A stretch of DNA of 64,000 bases from Nocardia sp. CC227C (GCF_030767025.1 NZ_JASITE010000026.1:23998-87997), one strand, 5' to 3'; positions 40,254-48,543 are shown, counted from the first letter of the stretch. Notes: generated by a model from the sequence alone, not told the origin. Numbers and translations are program-made.

Positions 40254-40395
40254 GTTCGGGGGTAGTCGGACCGTGCTGATCGCATCAGCGTGGTTGACGA
40301 TCAAACCTTACAAGATGAAGCCCTCGGAGTGATGAACCCACCCAGTAGCCACCGAACCCTCTGGCGCACAGCGCTTTTGCGCTAGCGTCTCCCGG

Positions 40396-41028
40396 ATGGA
40401 ACGTGGACTTGCCCTGCTCATCGCGTGGTTCTACATGCTGACGGTCGGGTTACTGATCCTGCTTCCGTTCATCTGGCCGTACCTGCTCGGAAGCTGGGTC
40501 GCGAGCGAAGGCTTCAACGCTCCTCCCAGATCCACACCGACAGTCGTAACCGGCATCGTTTTCGAGGTCCCATGGCTCGCGTATCTCGCCTGGGGAAGTC
40601 TCCCGTTGAAAGGGCAACACCAGAGTGGTACGGCCTCTCCGCATCGATCCGATTTGAAACGACACGTGGACGTCAATCCGGAGAGGTTCGGGATGATCGG
40701 CGGCGGGCTCGTAGCTCTTCTTCTGCTCGCCGCAGGCATCACCACCCTGATTGGCGAGGCATACATCCCAGAGCAGGAGTGCCGCACTAGCGAGCGAACG
40801 GGAAATCAACTCTGCCGTGAGCTGGCCCCCACGTGGGACGGCCTCGCGCCTATCTGGGGCGCACTGGCAGTGACCGCGATCCTGGCGGCCGTTTGGTATC
40901 TCCGGCCACGACCCAACATTCGCAAGTGGCTTGCGGAGTGGGGCGTTCTACTATGGCTGGTCGGCGGCTCAGCGGTGCTGCTTCTGCTCGGAGGAGTGCT
41001 CGTCGTGGCGAATGCGTTGCGGAGCTAG
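40396..41028 (+). CDS. Polytopic membrane protein, cargo gene
   Basis: 210 residues with about five hydrophobic segments (for example LALLIAWFYMLTVGLLILLP and ALVVALLLLAAG-type stretches). It converges on 41025. Standalone phage membrane proteins of this kind are candidates for superinfection exclusion; no family is recognised. Confidence 0.65.
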   Translation: MERGLALLIAWFYMLTVGLLILLPFIWPYLLGSWVASEGFNAPPRSTPTVVTGIVFEVPWLAYLAWGSLPLKGQHQSGTASPHRSDLKRHVDVNPERFGMIGGGLVALLLLAAGITTLIGEAYIPEQECRTSERTGNQLCRELAPTWDGLAPIWGALAVTAILAAVWYLRPRPNIRKWLAEWGVLLWLVGGSAVLLLLGGVLVVANALRS

Positions 41029-41516
41029 CGGGACGGCCAGTGCCTACTGTCGCAATTCCATAGATGATGCTCTAGCATCCTCGGTCCCCTGCCGCCTGCC
41101 GTCGATTGTCTCCTCCATACCCACCATCCGGCGCCAGCGGTGAGGGCGCACCCTACGGTCCCCACTACGAGTCGAAGCGTCATCAATTCGGTTTGATCGA
41201 TGACGGATAGTGAGCGGGCCAGCACCACGGCAAAGAGCAGGAACGCTACCGCCAGCACGGAGAGCAGCGGGCGAACTCGCAGCGAGTCCCTCGGCACGGT
41301 CCAGCTTCGGTTTCGCGGCTGTCCCCGTCGTGCTCTACGTTCGGCTCTGCGTGCGGCCCGGCGGGCAGCGTGATATTCGTAGGCTGCATCTCGAACCTGC
41401 TTGTAGTGTTCCCGTCGCTCGCGCGCTTCATCCTGCTCCTTGCGCTGACCGATCTCGATGGCGGCCTGGTTCACCGTCCAGTAGTTGCCATGCTGGTCGT
41501 AGGTGAACAGGGCCAT
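41025..41516 (-). CDS. Two-pass membrane protein with basic N-terminal helix
   Basis: 163 residues. The N-terminal ~75 residues are a charged helix with an AARRAARRAERRARRG stretch, then two transmembrane segments (LLSVLAVAFLLFAVVLA; LVVGTVGCALTAGAGWWV). Unknown function. Confidence 0.6.
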   Translation of the reverse strand: MALFTYDQHGNYWTVNQAAIEIGQRKEQDEARERREHYKQVRDAAYEYHAARRAARRAERRARRGQPRNRSWTVPRDSLRVRPLLSVLAVAFLLFAVVLARSLSVIDQTELMTLRLVVGTVGCALTAGAGWWVWRRQSTAGGRGPRMLEHHLWNCDSRHWPSR

Positions 41517-41524
41517 TGCGAGTC

Positions 41525-41704
41525 CTACTGCCGTTTGGGCTGTTCAGGCCCAGGTCGGCGTCTTCGGAGCATTCTGGGGTCTCCGCCGCGGTTGGTGATC
41601 TCCCGCCACAGCAGGTAGCTGATCCACGCCAGATCCAACTGGACGCTCTGATCGTCTGGGTCGTAACCCATTTCGCGAAGCTCGCGACGCCGGTGCTGGT
41701 CCAT
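41525..41704 (-). CDS. Small charged protein
   Basis: 59 residues from MDQHRRRELREMGYDPDDQS, 8 bases upstream of the membrane gene. Start uncertain. Confidence 0.5.
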   Translation of the reverse strand: MDQHRRRELREMGYDPDDQSVQLDLAWISYLLWREITNRGGDPRMLRRRRPGPEQPKRQ

Positions 41705-41808
41705 ATCGTCTAGGACGTGTGGCCGCCGGACCGGGTTCCGCCGCGGGCCATCACGCACCGCGAGTGGGCGGCAGGAACGTAGACCTGCCACCCACCAGCG
41801 CGATCTAT

Positions 41809-41958
41809 CTAGTCGTCATCGTCGGTGTCGTTGCGGTCGGCTGCCGCGTCCGCACGGTCAGCGAACCCGCTCGTCGCGGTGTCGGATTCCGGGTCTCGTT
41901 CGGCCGCGGCGTTGATGCGGTCGGCCGCTTCGCGGTCCATGGGAGTGCCTTTGCTCAT
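41809..41958 (-). CDS. Small hydrophilic protein
   Basis: 49 residues (MSKGTPMDREAADRINAAAE...), GAGGAG upstream. The DREAADRI and SGFADRADAAADRN pattern resembles small seed-maturation-like proteins of actinobacteria. Its SGFAD motif is echoed in frame by the two upstream repeat copies. Confidence 0.6.
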   Translation of the reverse strand: MSKGTPMDREAADRINAAAERDPESDTATSGFADRADAAADRNDTDDDD

Positions 41959-42038
41959 CGTGTGCTCCTCGATGCTTGACGCGCACCCGTAGAACGCACC
42001 ATCTTGCGGGTGCGCTGGCGTGTATGAAGGGTGTCCGG

Positions 42039-42118
42039 CGTCGGCAAAGCCTGACGTCGGCGCGTCGCACATCCGGCCTCGATGCGGGTCCCGGGAACAC
42101 CGTCGGCAAAGCCTGACG
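42039..42118. repeat. Two copies of an 18-bp hairpin repeat
   Basis: CGTCGGCAAAGCCTGACG occurs at 42039-42056 and 42101-42118. Each folds as CGTC-GGC-AAA-GCC-GACG with a bulged T. The second is framed by GGGAACA/TGTTCCC arms. They lie in the 306-base gap between 41958 and 42265 and may be remnants of tandem copies of the downstream SGFAD-coding segment. Confidence 0.5.
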
Positions 42119-42229
42119 GGGAGCATGTTCCCGGCCGGTTCCTATTGTCGCTGATCGCGGGCGCCCGCGGCAGGGGCGTCATCGTGGACATCGTGCGGAC
42201 ATGCGGTCGTCCGCTGGTTGAGCGCCTTC

Positions 42230-42258
42230 GGTGACGTGTCACCTTCGCTGGCTACTAT
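42230..42258 (+). promoter_or_regulatory. Leaderless promoter with palindrome at -35
   Basis: -10 TACTAT (42253-42258) lies 7 bases before GTG 42265. GGTGACGTGTCACC (42230-42243), an imperfect palindrome, covers the -35 position. Suggests a leaderless, autoregulated transcript. Confidence 0.45.
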
Positions 42259-42264
42259 CACGCT

Positions 42265-42402
42265 GTGGCTGATGATGACGCGAGACTATGCACCAAGTGC
42301 GGCGGCAAGCTGGACGCTGATCGGTGGATGTTGTGCCCGGAGTGTCAGGCGAAGATCGAGGCGTACAACCGCGAACACTGGGGCTGGGCGCTCAACGAGT
42401 AG
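42265..42402 (+). CDS. Small zinc-ribbon protein
   Basis: 45 residues from GTG 42265 (MADDDARLCTKCGGKLDADR...); CTKC and CPEC form a C4 ribbon. No ribosome site, consistent with leaderless translation. Confidence 0.6.
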   Translation: MADDDARLCTKCGGKLDADRWMLCPECQAKIEAYNREHWGWALNE

Positions 42403-42468
42403 CGCCACCTGGCAGCACTCAGCCCGCCAATCGGCAATGCACGCTTCCCGTGCGATTTGTCTAGCGAT

Positions 42469-42497
42469 TTGACTTGATTCCGTCTAGGCGTTAGACT
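42469..42497 (+). promoter_or_regulatory. hicAB promoter and candidate operator
   Basis: -35 TTGACT (42469-42474), 17-base spacer, -10 TAGACT (42492-42497), ATG 7 bases on, so the mRNA may be leaderless. Inverted repeat GTCTA-GGCGT-TAGAC (42482-42496) overlaps the -10, a likely HicB autorepression site. Confidence 0.55.
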
Positions 42498-42503
42498 TAT
42501 GCT

Positions 42504-42725
42504 ATGGTCACCGAACAACCCTCCCGGGTCGTCCTCCGAACCCTCTCCAAAGCGGGATGGTCCTTCAAGAGGAACGGCAAGGGAAGCCATGTGGTCTGGA
42601 GTTGCCCTAGCGGCAAGCACCCTGTGACCATCCCCGTCGGGCACGGAGCCATAAGCGCGGGTGTGGTACGCAACGTGGACAAGGCTATCGAGGATTGTTC
42701 GTGCGATCAGGAGGAGCAGCTGTGA
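42504..42725 (+). CDS. hicA: HicA-type mRNA interferase toxin
   Basis: 73 residues. KAGWSFKRNGKGSHVVWSCP and TIPVGHGAISAGVVRNV are classic HicA, with the active-site His at 29 (GSH). It cleaves mRNA when free of antitoxin. GTGA overlap with the antitoxin gene. Confidence 0.88.
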   Translation: MVTEQPSRVVLRTLSKAGWSFKRNGKGSHVVWSCPSGKHPVTIPVGHGAISAGVVRNVDKAIEDCSCDQEEQL

Positions 42726-43240
42726 AGTACGAAGCACACGTCACCGGCCGTGACGGCCGCTGGTGGGCGGTCACAATCCCCGCGCTGGGCGAAGACGCAC
42801 TCACACAGGCGCGCAAGCTCTCCGACGTGGAAGAAGAAGCACGCGACTACATCTCTGTCACCCTCGACGTAGCGCCCTCCACAGTCGAAATCGAGGTGGT
42901 CATAGATGATTTCGGTGAAGTGCGCAATCTTCAGGAGCGATCCAGCTTCATCAAAGCGGCACGGAAACTCATCGAGCAGCTTGAGGACGATGTCCGCCAG
43001 GAAACACAAGCACTGACAGCTGAACTCACAGCCGAGAACGTTCCCATGCGTGAGATCGCACAACTGGTCGGCACAACTTTCCAACGCGTCGGGCAGCTTG
43101 CTTCCGCAGGAGTAAGGCAGACGCCAGCGCAATCGCTGTGGGTGATTGCTGAGACCGATCCCGATCTGTTCAAGCGGGCGAGAGACATCTTCCTTGAGCT
43201 CACCCGCAACGCCGAACGGATGTCAGCATCCAGCGAGTAG
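42722..43240 (+). CDS. hicB: HicB-type antitoxin
   Basis: 172 residues from GTG 42722 (VKYEAHVTGRDGRWWAVTIP...). N-terminal HicB partial RNase H-like fold, middle coiled coil, then a helix-turn-helix (NVPMREIAQLVGTTFQRVGQL). It should neutralise HicA and repress the promoter. Confidence 0.82.
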   Translation: MKYEAHVTGRDGRWWAVTIPALGEDALTQARKLSDVEEEARDYISVTLDVAPSTVEIEVVIDDFGEVRNLQERSSFIKAARKLIEQLEDDVRQETQALTAELTAENVPMREIAQLVGTTFQRVGQLASAGVRQTPAQSLWVIAETDPDLFKRARDIFLELTRNAERMSASSE

Positions 43241-43272
43241 CACGTGCAGGAAGGGGGCTGACAGTCCGCCGG

Positions 43273-43431
43273 TCACACCAGATCTCGTTGATCAAGTCCA
43301 CAGCTCTCGACACCGACCGCACATAGGTGGCGTGCAAACCATGCGGGGAGGTCGGTCACGGGTCCTCCGAGGTGTTCGGGCAATGGATAGTTTCCGTGCG
43401 GGCCGGAACTGGCCGGTTTCCTGAACGTCAT
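43273..43431 (-). CDS. Small protein after phosphoesterase 3
   Basis: 52 residues (MTFRKPASSGPHGNYPLPEH...), ATGA overlap with the phosphoesterase stop. Unknown function. Confidence 0.5.
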   Translation of the reverse strand: MTFRKPASSGPHGNYPLPEHLGGPVTDLPAWFARHLCAVGVESCGLDQRDLV

Positions 43432-44144
43432 TGCCGCATGCGCTCCCTCACCGCCTCCATCGTCTTCGGCGGGTAGTTGCCCCTGTCCCGCATCGCCTCC
43501 AGTGCCTCCACGGTGATCTTGCGGCCGGTCCGCTGCACGTGCATCGGGGCGGTCAGAGCTGTCGGCACGCCCGCGGCGATGCGTTCCTCCACCCACGCCA
43601 GCGCTACGGGCGCTAGGTCGTGGGCGTCGACTCCGACGTGCAGCTGTCGCCCGCGCTGCCGTATGGGTGAGTGGGTGTGTCCGTGAAGGAGCCAGCCGCC
43701 GACATCGTTGGGGCGCCATTCGTTGTGCCGCAGCACTTCGGTGTGGTCGCCGTCGGGGTCGTTCGCGTATGGGAAGTGGGACAGCAGGACGCGGGCGCCA
43801 CCGATTTTGCGGGTCGCGGTCTGCATGACGGTGGCGAACACGTCGAGGTAGGCGCGCATCGCCTTGTGCGCGCTGGTGTGCATGCCGTGGACGGGGTCGT
43901 GGTTGCCGGCGATCAGGTGTTTGGTGTCGGGCCGGTTGGCGATCCATTCGAGTCCGGCGGGTTCAGTGCCGCGGCGGCCGGTGACGTCACCGAGCACCCA
44001 CACCTGGTCGTGCGGGCGGATGACGGCGTCCCAGCATCGGGCGAGTTCGGTGTCGTGCTCGTCGGTGCTGGTGAAACCGCGAATTTCAGCGACTTTGGTG
44101 TGGCCGCCGACGTGCAGGTCGGAGGTGAACCAGATCCCGGTCAT
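43428..44144 (-). CDS. Calcineurin-like metallophosphoesterase (3 of 3)
   Basis: 238 residues from MTGIWFTSDLHVGGHTKVAE. Ligands: SDLHVGG, VLGDVTG, IAGNHDP, LSHFPY and LHGHTHS. It is the UDP-2,3-diacylglucosamine hydrolase/YfcE-like single-domain layout seen in many phages. ATGA-coupled upstream. Confidence 0.82.
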   Translation of the reverse strand: MTGIWFTSDLHVGGHTKVAEIRGFTSTDEHDTELARCWDAVIRPHDQVWVLGDVTGRRGTEPAGLEWIANRPDTKHLIAGNHDPVHGMHTSAHKAMRAYLDVFATVMQTATRKIGGARVLLSHFPYANDPDGDHTEVLRHNEWRPNDVGGWLLHGHTHSPIRQRGRQLHVGVDAHDLAPVALAWVEERIAAGVPTALTAPMHVQRTGRKITVEALEAMRDRGNYPPKTMEAVRERMRQ

Positions 44145-44365
44145 GTGTTCCGCTCTCGGACGTCGCCATATTCGGCGGCGAGGTGTTCTTCGATCTTGTT
44201 GGCGAGTAGTGCGGCGAGGTCGGCGAATTCGTGCGGGATGAATCGGGGGTTGCCGATATGCCAGTCGTCGCTGAGGGTCAGGTCGAGTGCTCGTCGATGG
44301 CTGGCGCCGTCGATGTGGACGGTGACCGATACCCGGCTCATGCCGCGTCGTCTCCCTGTTGTCAT
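44141..44365 (-). CDS. Small protein of unknown function
   Basis: 74 residues from ATG 44365 (GGAG 6 bases upstream); ATG 44341 (MSRVSVTVHIDGASHRRALD) also has a GGGAG site and may be the true start. Confidence 0.55.
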   Translation of the reverse strand: MTTGRRRGMSRVSVTVHIDGASHRRALDLTLSDDWHIGNPRFIPHEFADLAALLANKIEEHLAAEYGDVRERNT

Positions 44366-44418
44366 TGTTGTCTCCGGTTCCGTCCCGCTGCCCCGATCTC
44401 GAGACGTACACTCTTCGT

Positions 44419-44587
44419 GGTCAGAGCAGCGCTAGGCGGGTCAGCGGTGGCATCCACCGCTCCTACGTCGCTCTGACCGAACCGAGAGTTGCACTCTCGG
44501 TTGCAAGGAAGTGATGGAGGCCAGGGCATCGCTCCTACGACACCCTGGCCGAATGGGTTATCGTGCCCTGTTCACTCGGGTCACGAT
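44419..44587. other. Cluster of four stem-loops, candidate structured RNA
   Basis: In 170 bases: GGTCAGAGC/GCTCTGACC (44419-44427, 44470-44478) enclosing AGCGGTGG/CCACCGCT; AACCGAGAGT/ACTCTCGGTT (44480-44489, 44493-44502); GGCCAGGG/CCCTGGCC (44519-44526, 44543-44550); ATCGTG/CACGAT (44560-44565, 44582-44587). The first and third share CGCTCCTACG. The minus strand also has a 55-codon frame ending at the next gene's ATG, but it does not look protein-like. This fills the 283-base gap 44366-44648. Confidence 0.5.
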
Positions 44588-44648
44588 GTAGGTGAGTGCG
44601 GCGTCCTTTGCAGCTCCGGACGCAAACCAGGCTGCGCGGTTCGCCGGC

Positions 44649-44936
44649 TCACCTTTCCGGCGGTGCTTGCCAGGTGGCGGCGGTCGAATCGGCCGCCGCC
44701 GTCCGGAAACGGGCTCGCTGCGAGGTCGCCTTCACGATGGTGTCGAGCACTTCATGGACGTCGGTCGCGAACGAGTCGAGCGTCTGGTGGAACGCTTCAT
44801 GCTTCCGCGGGTCCGCGACTTGCGTACCGCATTCGTCGCAGACCTTCTCATCGACCCGGACGAAACGGCGCGGCTGCCGTACGGGTTCCGCGAGCGTGGG
44901 CGCTTCGCCGGGCAGGTCATCAACCCAATCGGTCAT
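44649..44936 (-). CDS. Zinc-finger protein
   Basis: 95 residues from MTDWVDDLPGEAPTLAEPVR. CDECGTQVADPRKHEAFH is a C2H2-type site. ATGA overlap with the DUF3310 gene. Confidence 0.62.
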   Translation of the reverse strand: MTDWVDDLPGEAPTLAEPVRQPRRFVRVDEKVCDECGTQVADPRKHEAFHQTLDSFATDVHEVLDTIVKATSQRARFRTAAADSTAATWQAPPER

Positions 44937-45310
44937 GCGGCGGCCTCGTAGGCTCGGATTGCGGATTCGACGCGGTTCAGCGCGGCGGCGAAGTTCGAGT
45001 TGACGATGTCGATCAGCGCCGCGTACGGGCCAGCCGCGAACGGGACTACGTACTCGCGCATCAGGGTGAGTACGAGCCCGTCGACCCCTTCCAGGACCGC
45101 CCGGCGGGACAACGCCGCGTAGTCGTCGCTCGCCCACCGTAGGTATACAGCGGCTTTGCGAAGGTCTTCGACACCGTTCTTCTCCTGATGCCGCCACACG
45201 TACTTGAACGCGTTGCCGGCGTTGAAGGTGAGATGCCTTGTGATGTCGATGCATTCGCACGTGAACCGTGACTGCGTGTAGTGGACAGGGTGGTTGATGA
45301 CATCGCTCAT
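44933..45310 (-). CDS. DUF3310 protein
   Basis: 125 residues. SDVINHPVHYT, ECIDI and AFKYVWRHQEKNGVEDLRKAAVYL define DUF3310, a common phage family sometimes called nucleotide kinase-like. C-terminal extension of ~50 residues. Unknown activity. Confidence 0.8.
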   Translation of the reverse strand: MSDVINHPVHYTQSRFTCECIDITRHLTFNAGNAFKYVWRHQEKNGVEDLRKAAVYLRWASDDYAALSRRAVLEGVDGLVLTLMREYVVPFAAGPYAALIDIVNSNFAAALNRVESAIRAYEAAA

Positions 45311-46899
45311 GCGGCTTCCTCTGATGTTGTTGAGGTGTAGAACGACTCGAGTGGTCGACCTGCGAGCTGGGCGAGCATCCGCAGGCGTTCCAAGACATGT
45401 GGCGGGACGAGTCCGCCAGCGATATCTTGCACTCGGTAGCCGTCGAGACTTCCGATGCCGCGCAAGACGGCATCCGGGACGGGGTCGTCCAGGTCAACGA
45501 TGATCGGGTGCGTGATGCTGTGGCGGCGCGCGTACCGTCGAGCGTCCGCGTCGCGGCTGGCGATGATGATGTGGCGGACGGAGTCGGCCGCGGTGTCCCA
45601 TTCGGCGCGCAACTCGTGTTGGCAGCGCCAGCACAGGGAGTGGAAGTTCACGCGCGTGTGCTGCTCGCAGTACGAGCACACGCCGTGCGTCCAGCCGACG
45701 GTCGGCACCGCCCAGCCTGGCACTCCCCCATTGCGATGCGCGTCTTTCGGTTCGAACACCCACGCATTGGTGACCGTGTTCCATCCTGACCGCACGTACT
45801 CGACGGTGTCGACAGTGGGTGTGACCGGCCCATCGAAGTCGCGGAAGGAGAGCCGAGCAGGCTGCGGGACACGGATCTCGTCGAATCGAGCAATGTCGAT
45901 ACCGTGTCGTGTCTGCCCGTGCGCGGGTCCGCCTCGGAACTCGATTGTGTCGGAGTTCGGCTGTTGCCATCGCAGTTCGAAGCGTGTCGCAGGCTGGCCG
46001 AGGTCTCGGGAGCGACCGACCCTGCGAACCAGAATGTCGGCGCTCGACACCCCGATTTCAGGCCGCCACTCGCGCACCTGACTGCGGAAGTAATCGAGGT
46101 GGTGGGGGTCTAGGTCTTGTTGTTCGACGGTAACCCCATTCGCCACGGCCACGGAGACACGCAGGTTCTGCAACTGCTGCAACTCGTGCAGGCTGAGGAT
46201 CGCTGAATCGTCGCGGAGGTACCAGCCGTCGCCGGGTGGCCGTTCCTCGCAATGGACTTCCATCCAGCGGGCGCCGTTGTCGCTGAACCCTATGCGGGCG
46301 CTCATGTTGACGGTCCGATCGACGAGCAACGGGATCTCCCGGCCGTCGATGTACAAGACGTCGCGGCGCCGGAAGGGCAGGCCAGCCAGCGGGCTATCTG
46401 ACCATCGAGTGTCGTAGGAGCTGCTGTCGCGCAAGTCGATGCGTCGTCGCCGGACGTCGTCGCAGCGCCACCAGCGCGGGCCAGGTGAGTCATCGAGTGC
46501 GGCCAGGCGCCGTTCATTGCTCGACACGTCATAGTGGCTGAGGGGCGGCAGGCCGGCGACCGCCGCCATGTTGTCGAGCAGCCCGTGGGCTACGCGAAGG
46601 TAGTCGTCGGCGGCTGCCGCAGGTGGTTCGAATTCGCCGTCGAATGTGGAGCCTGGGCAGATGATGCGCGAGTTGTCTTGGTCGTACCGGTATTCGGGGT
46701 CCATCCGGCCGCTGCGGCGCATCAACCGCATGCGTGTGGTGATCGGGAGCCCGTGGAAGTCGGCGTCGCACCATGCGTGTGGGCATTTCGCCTGGTTCAC
46801 ATTGTGGTCGTAGCCGCTGCGCTGCTCGTATTTGGCGAGCTGCCAGTCGACGAGCGCGTCGATTTCGTCGACTATGTCGCGGCTGCCGGATTCACTCAC
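45307..46899 (-). CDS. Large protein of unknown function with zinc ribbon
   Basis: 530 residues, the largest unassigned gene. N-terminal CPHAWCDADFHGLPI occurs in several actinobacteriophage proteins. A middle region resembles small repeated phage modules (FRGGPAHGQTRHGIDI). CSYCEQHTRVNFHSLCWRC (~420-440) is a C4 zinc site, followed by an alpha/beta tail (HIIIASRDADARRYARRHSI). It may be a fusion of several small early-protein domains. Confidence 0.6.
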   Translation of the reverse strand: MSESGSRDIVDEIDALVDWQLAKYEQRSGYDHNVNQAKCPHAWCDADFHGLPITTRMRLMRRSGRMDPEYRYDQDNSRIICPGSTFDGEFEPPAAAADDYLRVAHGLLDNMAAVAGLPPLSHYDVSSNERRLAALDDSPGPRWWRCDDVRRRRIDLRDSSSYDTRWSDSPLAGLPFRRRDVLYIDGREIPLLVDRTVNMSARIGFSDNGARWMEVHCEERPPGDGWYLRDDSAILSLHELQQLQNLRVSVAVANGVTVEQQDLDPHHLDYFRSQVREWRPEIGVSSADILVRRVGRSRDLGQPATRFELRWQQPNSDTIEFRGGPAHGQTRHGIDIARFDEIRVPQPARLSFRDFDGPVTPTVDTVEYVRSGWNTVTNAWVFEPKDAHRNGGVPGWAVPTVGWTHGVCSYCEQHTRVNFHSLCWRCQHELRAEWDTAADSVRHIIIASRDADARRYARRHSITHPIIVDLDDPVPDAVLRGIGSLDGYRVQDIAGGLVPPHVLERLRMLAQLAGRPLESFYTSTTSEEAA

Positions 46900-46988
46900 A
46901 CACCTATTGTGTCGGGCTGGTCAAAGGAAAAATCTCGATCCTCGCGGTATCCGAGCGGGTTCCACTAGCAATTGACTAGAGTCACAGC

Positions 46989-47345
46989 GTGGCAACCGAA
47001 TTCATCAAAGGACGAGCCGGGGAATCGGTTCCACCTGAACCTCCTGAGGCTTCGGTAGTCCGATTCTCCGTTCAACATTCCGCCCAGTTTGGCTGGGAGG
47101 AGACGCGGCGCGTGTACACGTTCGTCGCGGTTCGTTTCCGCGATCAGTGGTACACAACCAGAGTCGACGACGAAATCGACTACGAGGACGGCCAACAAAT
47201 CCGATGGGGTGTTGCGCCTGTTACCGACTGGGCCGAGATCGTGACCGCCACCTATGGGCCAATCGAACTCGCAACCAGATGGGAATCGCTGGGCATGGGT
47301 GAGGGAAAACATACTCATCCGGTCTCACAGCACAGTAGCCGATGA
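46989..47345 (+). CDS. Small rightward cargo gene
   Basis: 118 residues from GTG 46989 (MATEFIKGRAGESVPPEPPE...). Flanked by leftward genes. A TAGAGT -10 (46977-46982) 7 bases upstream suggests a leaderless transcript. Beta-rich, no family recognised. Confidence 0.55.
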   Translation: MATEFIKGRAGESVPPEPPEASVVRFSVQHSAQFGWEETRRVYTFVAVRFRDQWYTTRVDDEIDYEDGQQIRWGVAPVTDWAEIVTATYGPIELATRWESLGMGEGKHTHPVSQHSSR

Positions 47346-47399
47346 CCGAATCGTTCAGTCGGCCAGCATAAGTTGAGCGTGTCATTCGGGCAGGGTTAC

Positions 47400-47696
47400 C
47401 TACAGCCGCGGGTCGTGTACGAGCCGGAAGTTCCGGAGGCTGTTCTCGTCGCCGTCCGCGGTGAATTCGCGGCCGACGACTTCGCCGGGATTGGGGAGTT
47501 CGCAGTCGCGGGCGATCTCGGTGGCGGAGAGCATGGCTGGGTTGTCGTGCCGGTTCCACGGTGTGACCGCGCGGGCCTGGTCGCCGACGACGCCCATCAC
47601 CCATACTGGGATGCGCCCGTCGGGCAGTATCTCGTAGTCGTCGCCGATCGCGCGGTCCCAGTTGTACTCGGTTCGTCGCGCATGTGCGTCATTCAT
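47400..47696 (-). CDS. Small protein of unknown function
   Basis: 98 residues (MNDAHARRTEYNWDRAIGDD...). ATGA overlap upstream. Confidence 0.6.
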   Translation of the reverse strand: MNDAHARRTEYNWDRAIGDDYEILPDGRIPVWVMGVVGDQARAVTPWNRHDNPAMLSATEIARDCELPNPGEVVGREFTADGDENSLRNFRLVHDPRL

Positions 47697-48088
47697 TGCA
47701 TTCTCAGCGCTTTCGTCTGTCGCGCCGTTGCGAATTGGCGGTAGCCGAGCGGCGGCACTTCGCGACAGTAGAAGGTCCCGTTCGGGTCATGGAACTCGAT
47801 CTCCGGCCATCCGCTGGCTTCGAAGTTCTCGAACAGATCGAAATCGCCGCGTTCCATAAGCCGAAGACCATCTCCCCAAATGATCGCGAAAGCGACTACC
47901 CCGCAGGCACACTGGGTACAGAAGCCGATGTCGATGCCTCGCTCATGCGCCAGGTCTTCAAGGTCGGGTGGGTAGTGTCCGGTGTGGCCGTTCTCGCAGA
48001 TTCTGATCGTCGCCGGGTTCATAGCTAGGGAGCATAGATCGCGGGCCTGGTCGAAATGGCGACTCTCAGAAATCCAGCTCAGTCTCAT
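47693..48088 (-). CDS. Zinc-binding protein
   Basis: 131 residues; ATG 48088 overlaps the upstream stop (ATGA) though MNPATIRICENGHTGHYPPD at 48022 could be the start. CENGH...CTQCACG suggests a zinc site. Confidence 0.58.
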   Translation of the reverse strand: MRLSWISESRHFDQARDLCSLAMNPATIRICENGHTGHYPPDLEDLAHERGIDIGFCTQCACGVVAFAIIWGDGLRLMERGDFDLFENFEASGWPEIEFHDPNGTFYCREVPPLGYRQFATARQTKALRMQ

Positions 48089-48543
48089 CCCCCAGAGTTC
48101 GACGCAGTCGCTGAACGATCATTAGCCCACTCCGGCCGGTAGTCGGCGTGCTCGCGCCAGATCGCGGCGAGGCCCCGTAACTCCGGGCACGGGTAATGCT
48201 CCATCGGCGAACACCGATTGCACCACTGCCCGTCGAATGACGCATGCGATCCGAGTACGCCACGCTGGAAGGCAACCTCCCGCAGTACCGCCGCCGGGTC
48301 GTTCGCTGCGATCAGCTGCGCGACTGCCTCGCTGCGCGGGCCGCCACCGCAGTCGGCGTGCAGCGGATTCGATGCGCCGTTGACTGTCACCACGTCCCCG
48401 AAGCTGTCGACCCGCCACTGCTCCGGCTCCCATGGCGGCTTCTTCGCCGGGTACTTCGGTGTGACGGCTGGGAGTTCGGTTGCGTCGCGCGCGAGCTGTT
48501 CCCGCTCGGTGAGCCGGGCATTGATGAACACTGCGATCGTCAT
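48085..48543 (-). CDS. DUF6221-like protein
   Basis: 152 residues from ATG 48543 (ATGA overlap). FINARLTEREQLARDA, FIAANDPAAVLREV-type text and C-terminal CSPMEHYPCPELRGLAAIWREHADYRPEW follow a family frequent in actinobacteria and their phages. Unknown role. Confidence 0.65.
   Translation of the reverse strand: MTIAVFINARLTEREQLARDATELPAVTPKYPAKKPPWEPEQWRVDSFGDVVTVNGASNPLHADCGGGPRSEAVAQLIAANDPAAVLREVAFQRGVLGSHASFDGQWCNRCSPMEHYPCPELRGLAAIWREHADYRPEWANDRSATASNSGG

Noticed and set aside
40291..40307. TTGACGATCAA considered as a further immunity operator
   Set aside because: The half-sites are three bases apart, not six as in the true sites; more likely part of a local promoter.
44363..44530. 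55-codon minus frame across the stem-loop cluster, ending at the next gene's ATG
   Set aside because: Spacing of AGGAG to ATG is too short and the peptide looks like translated hairpins; structure is the better explanation.
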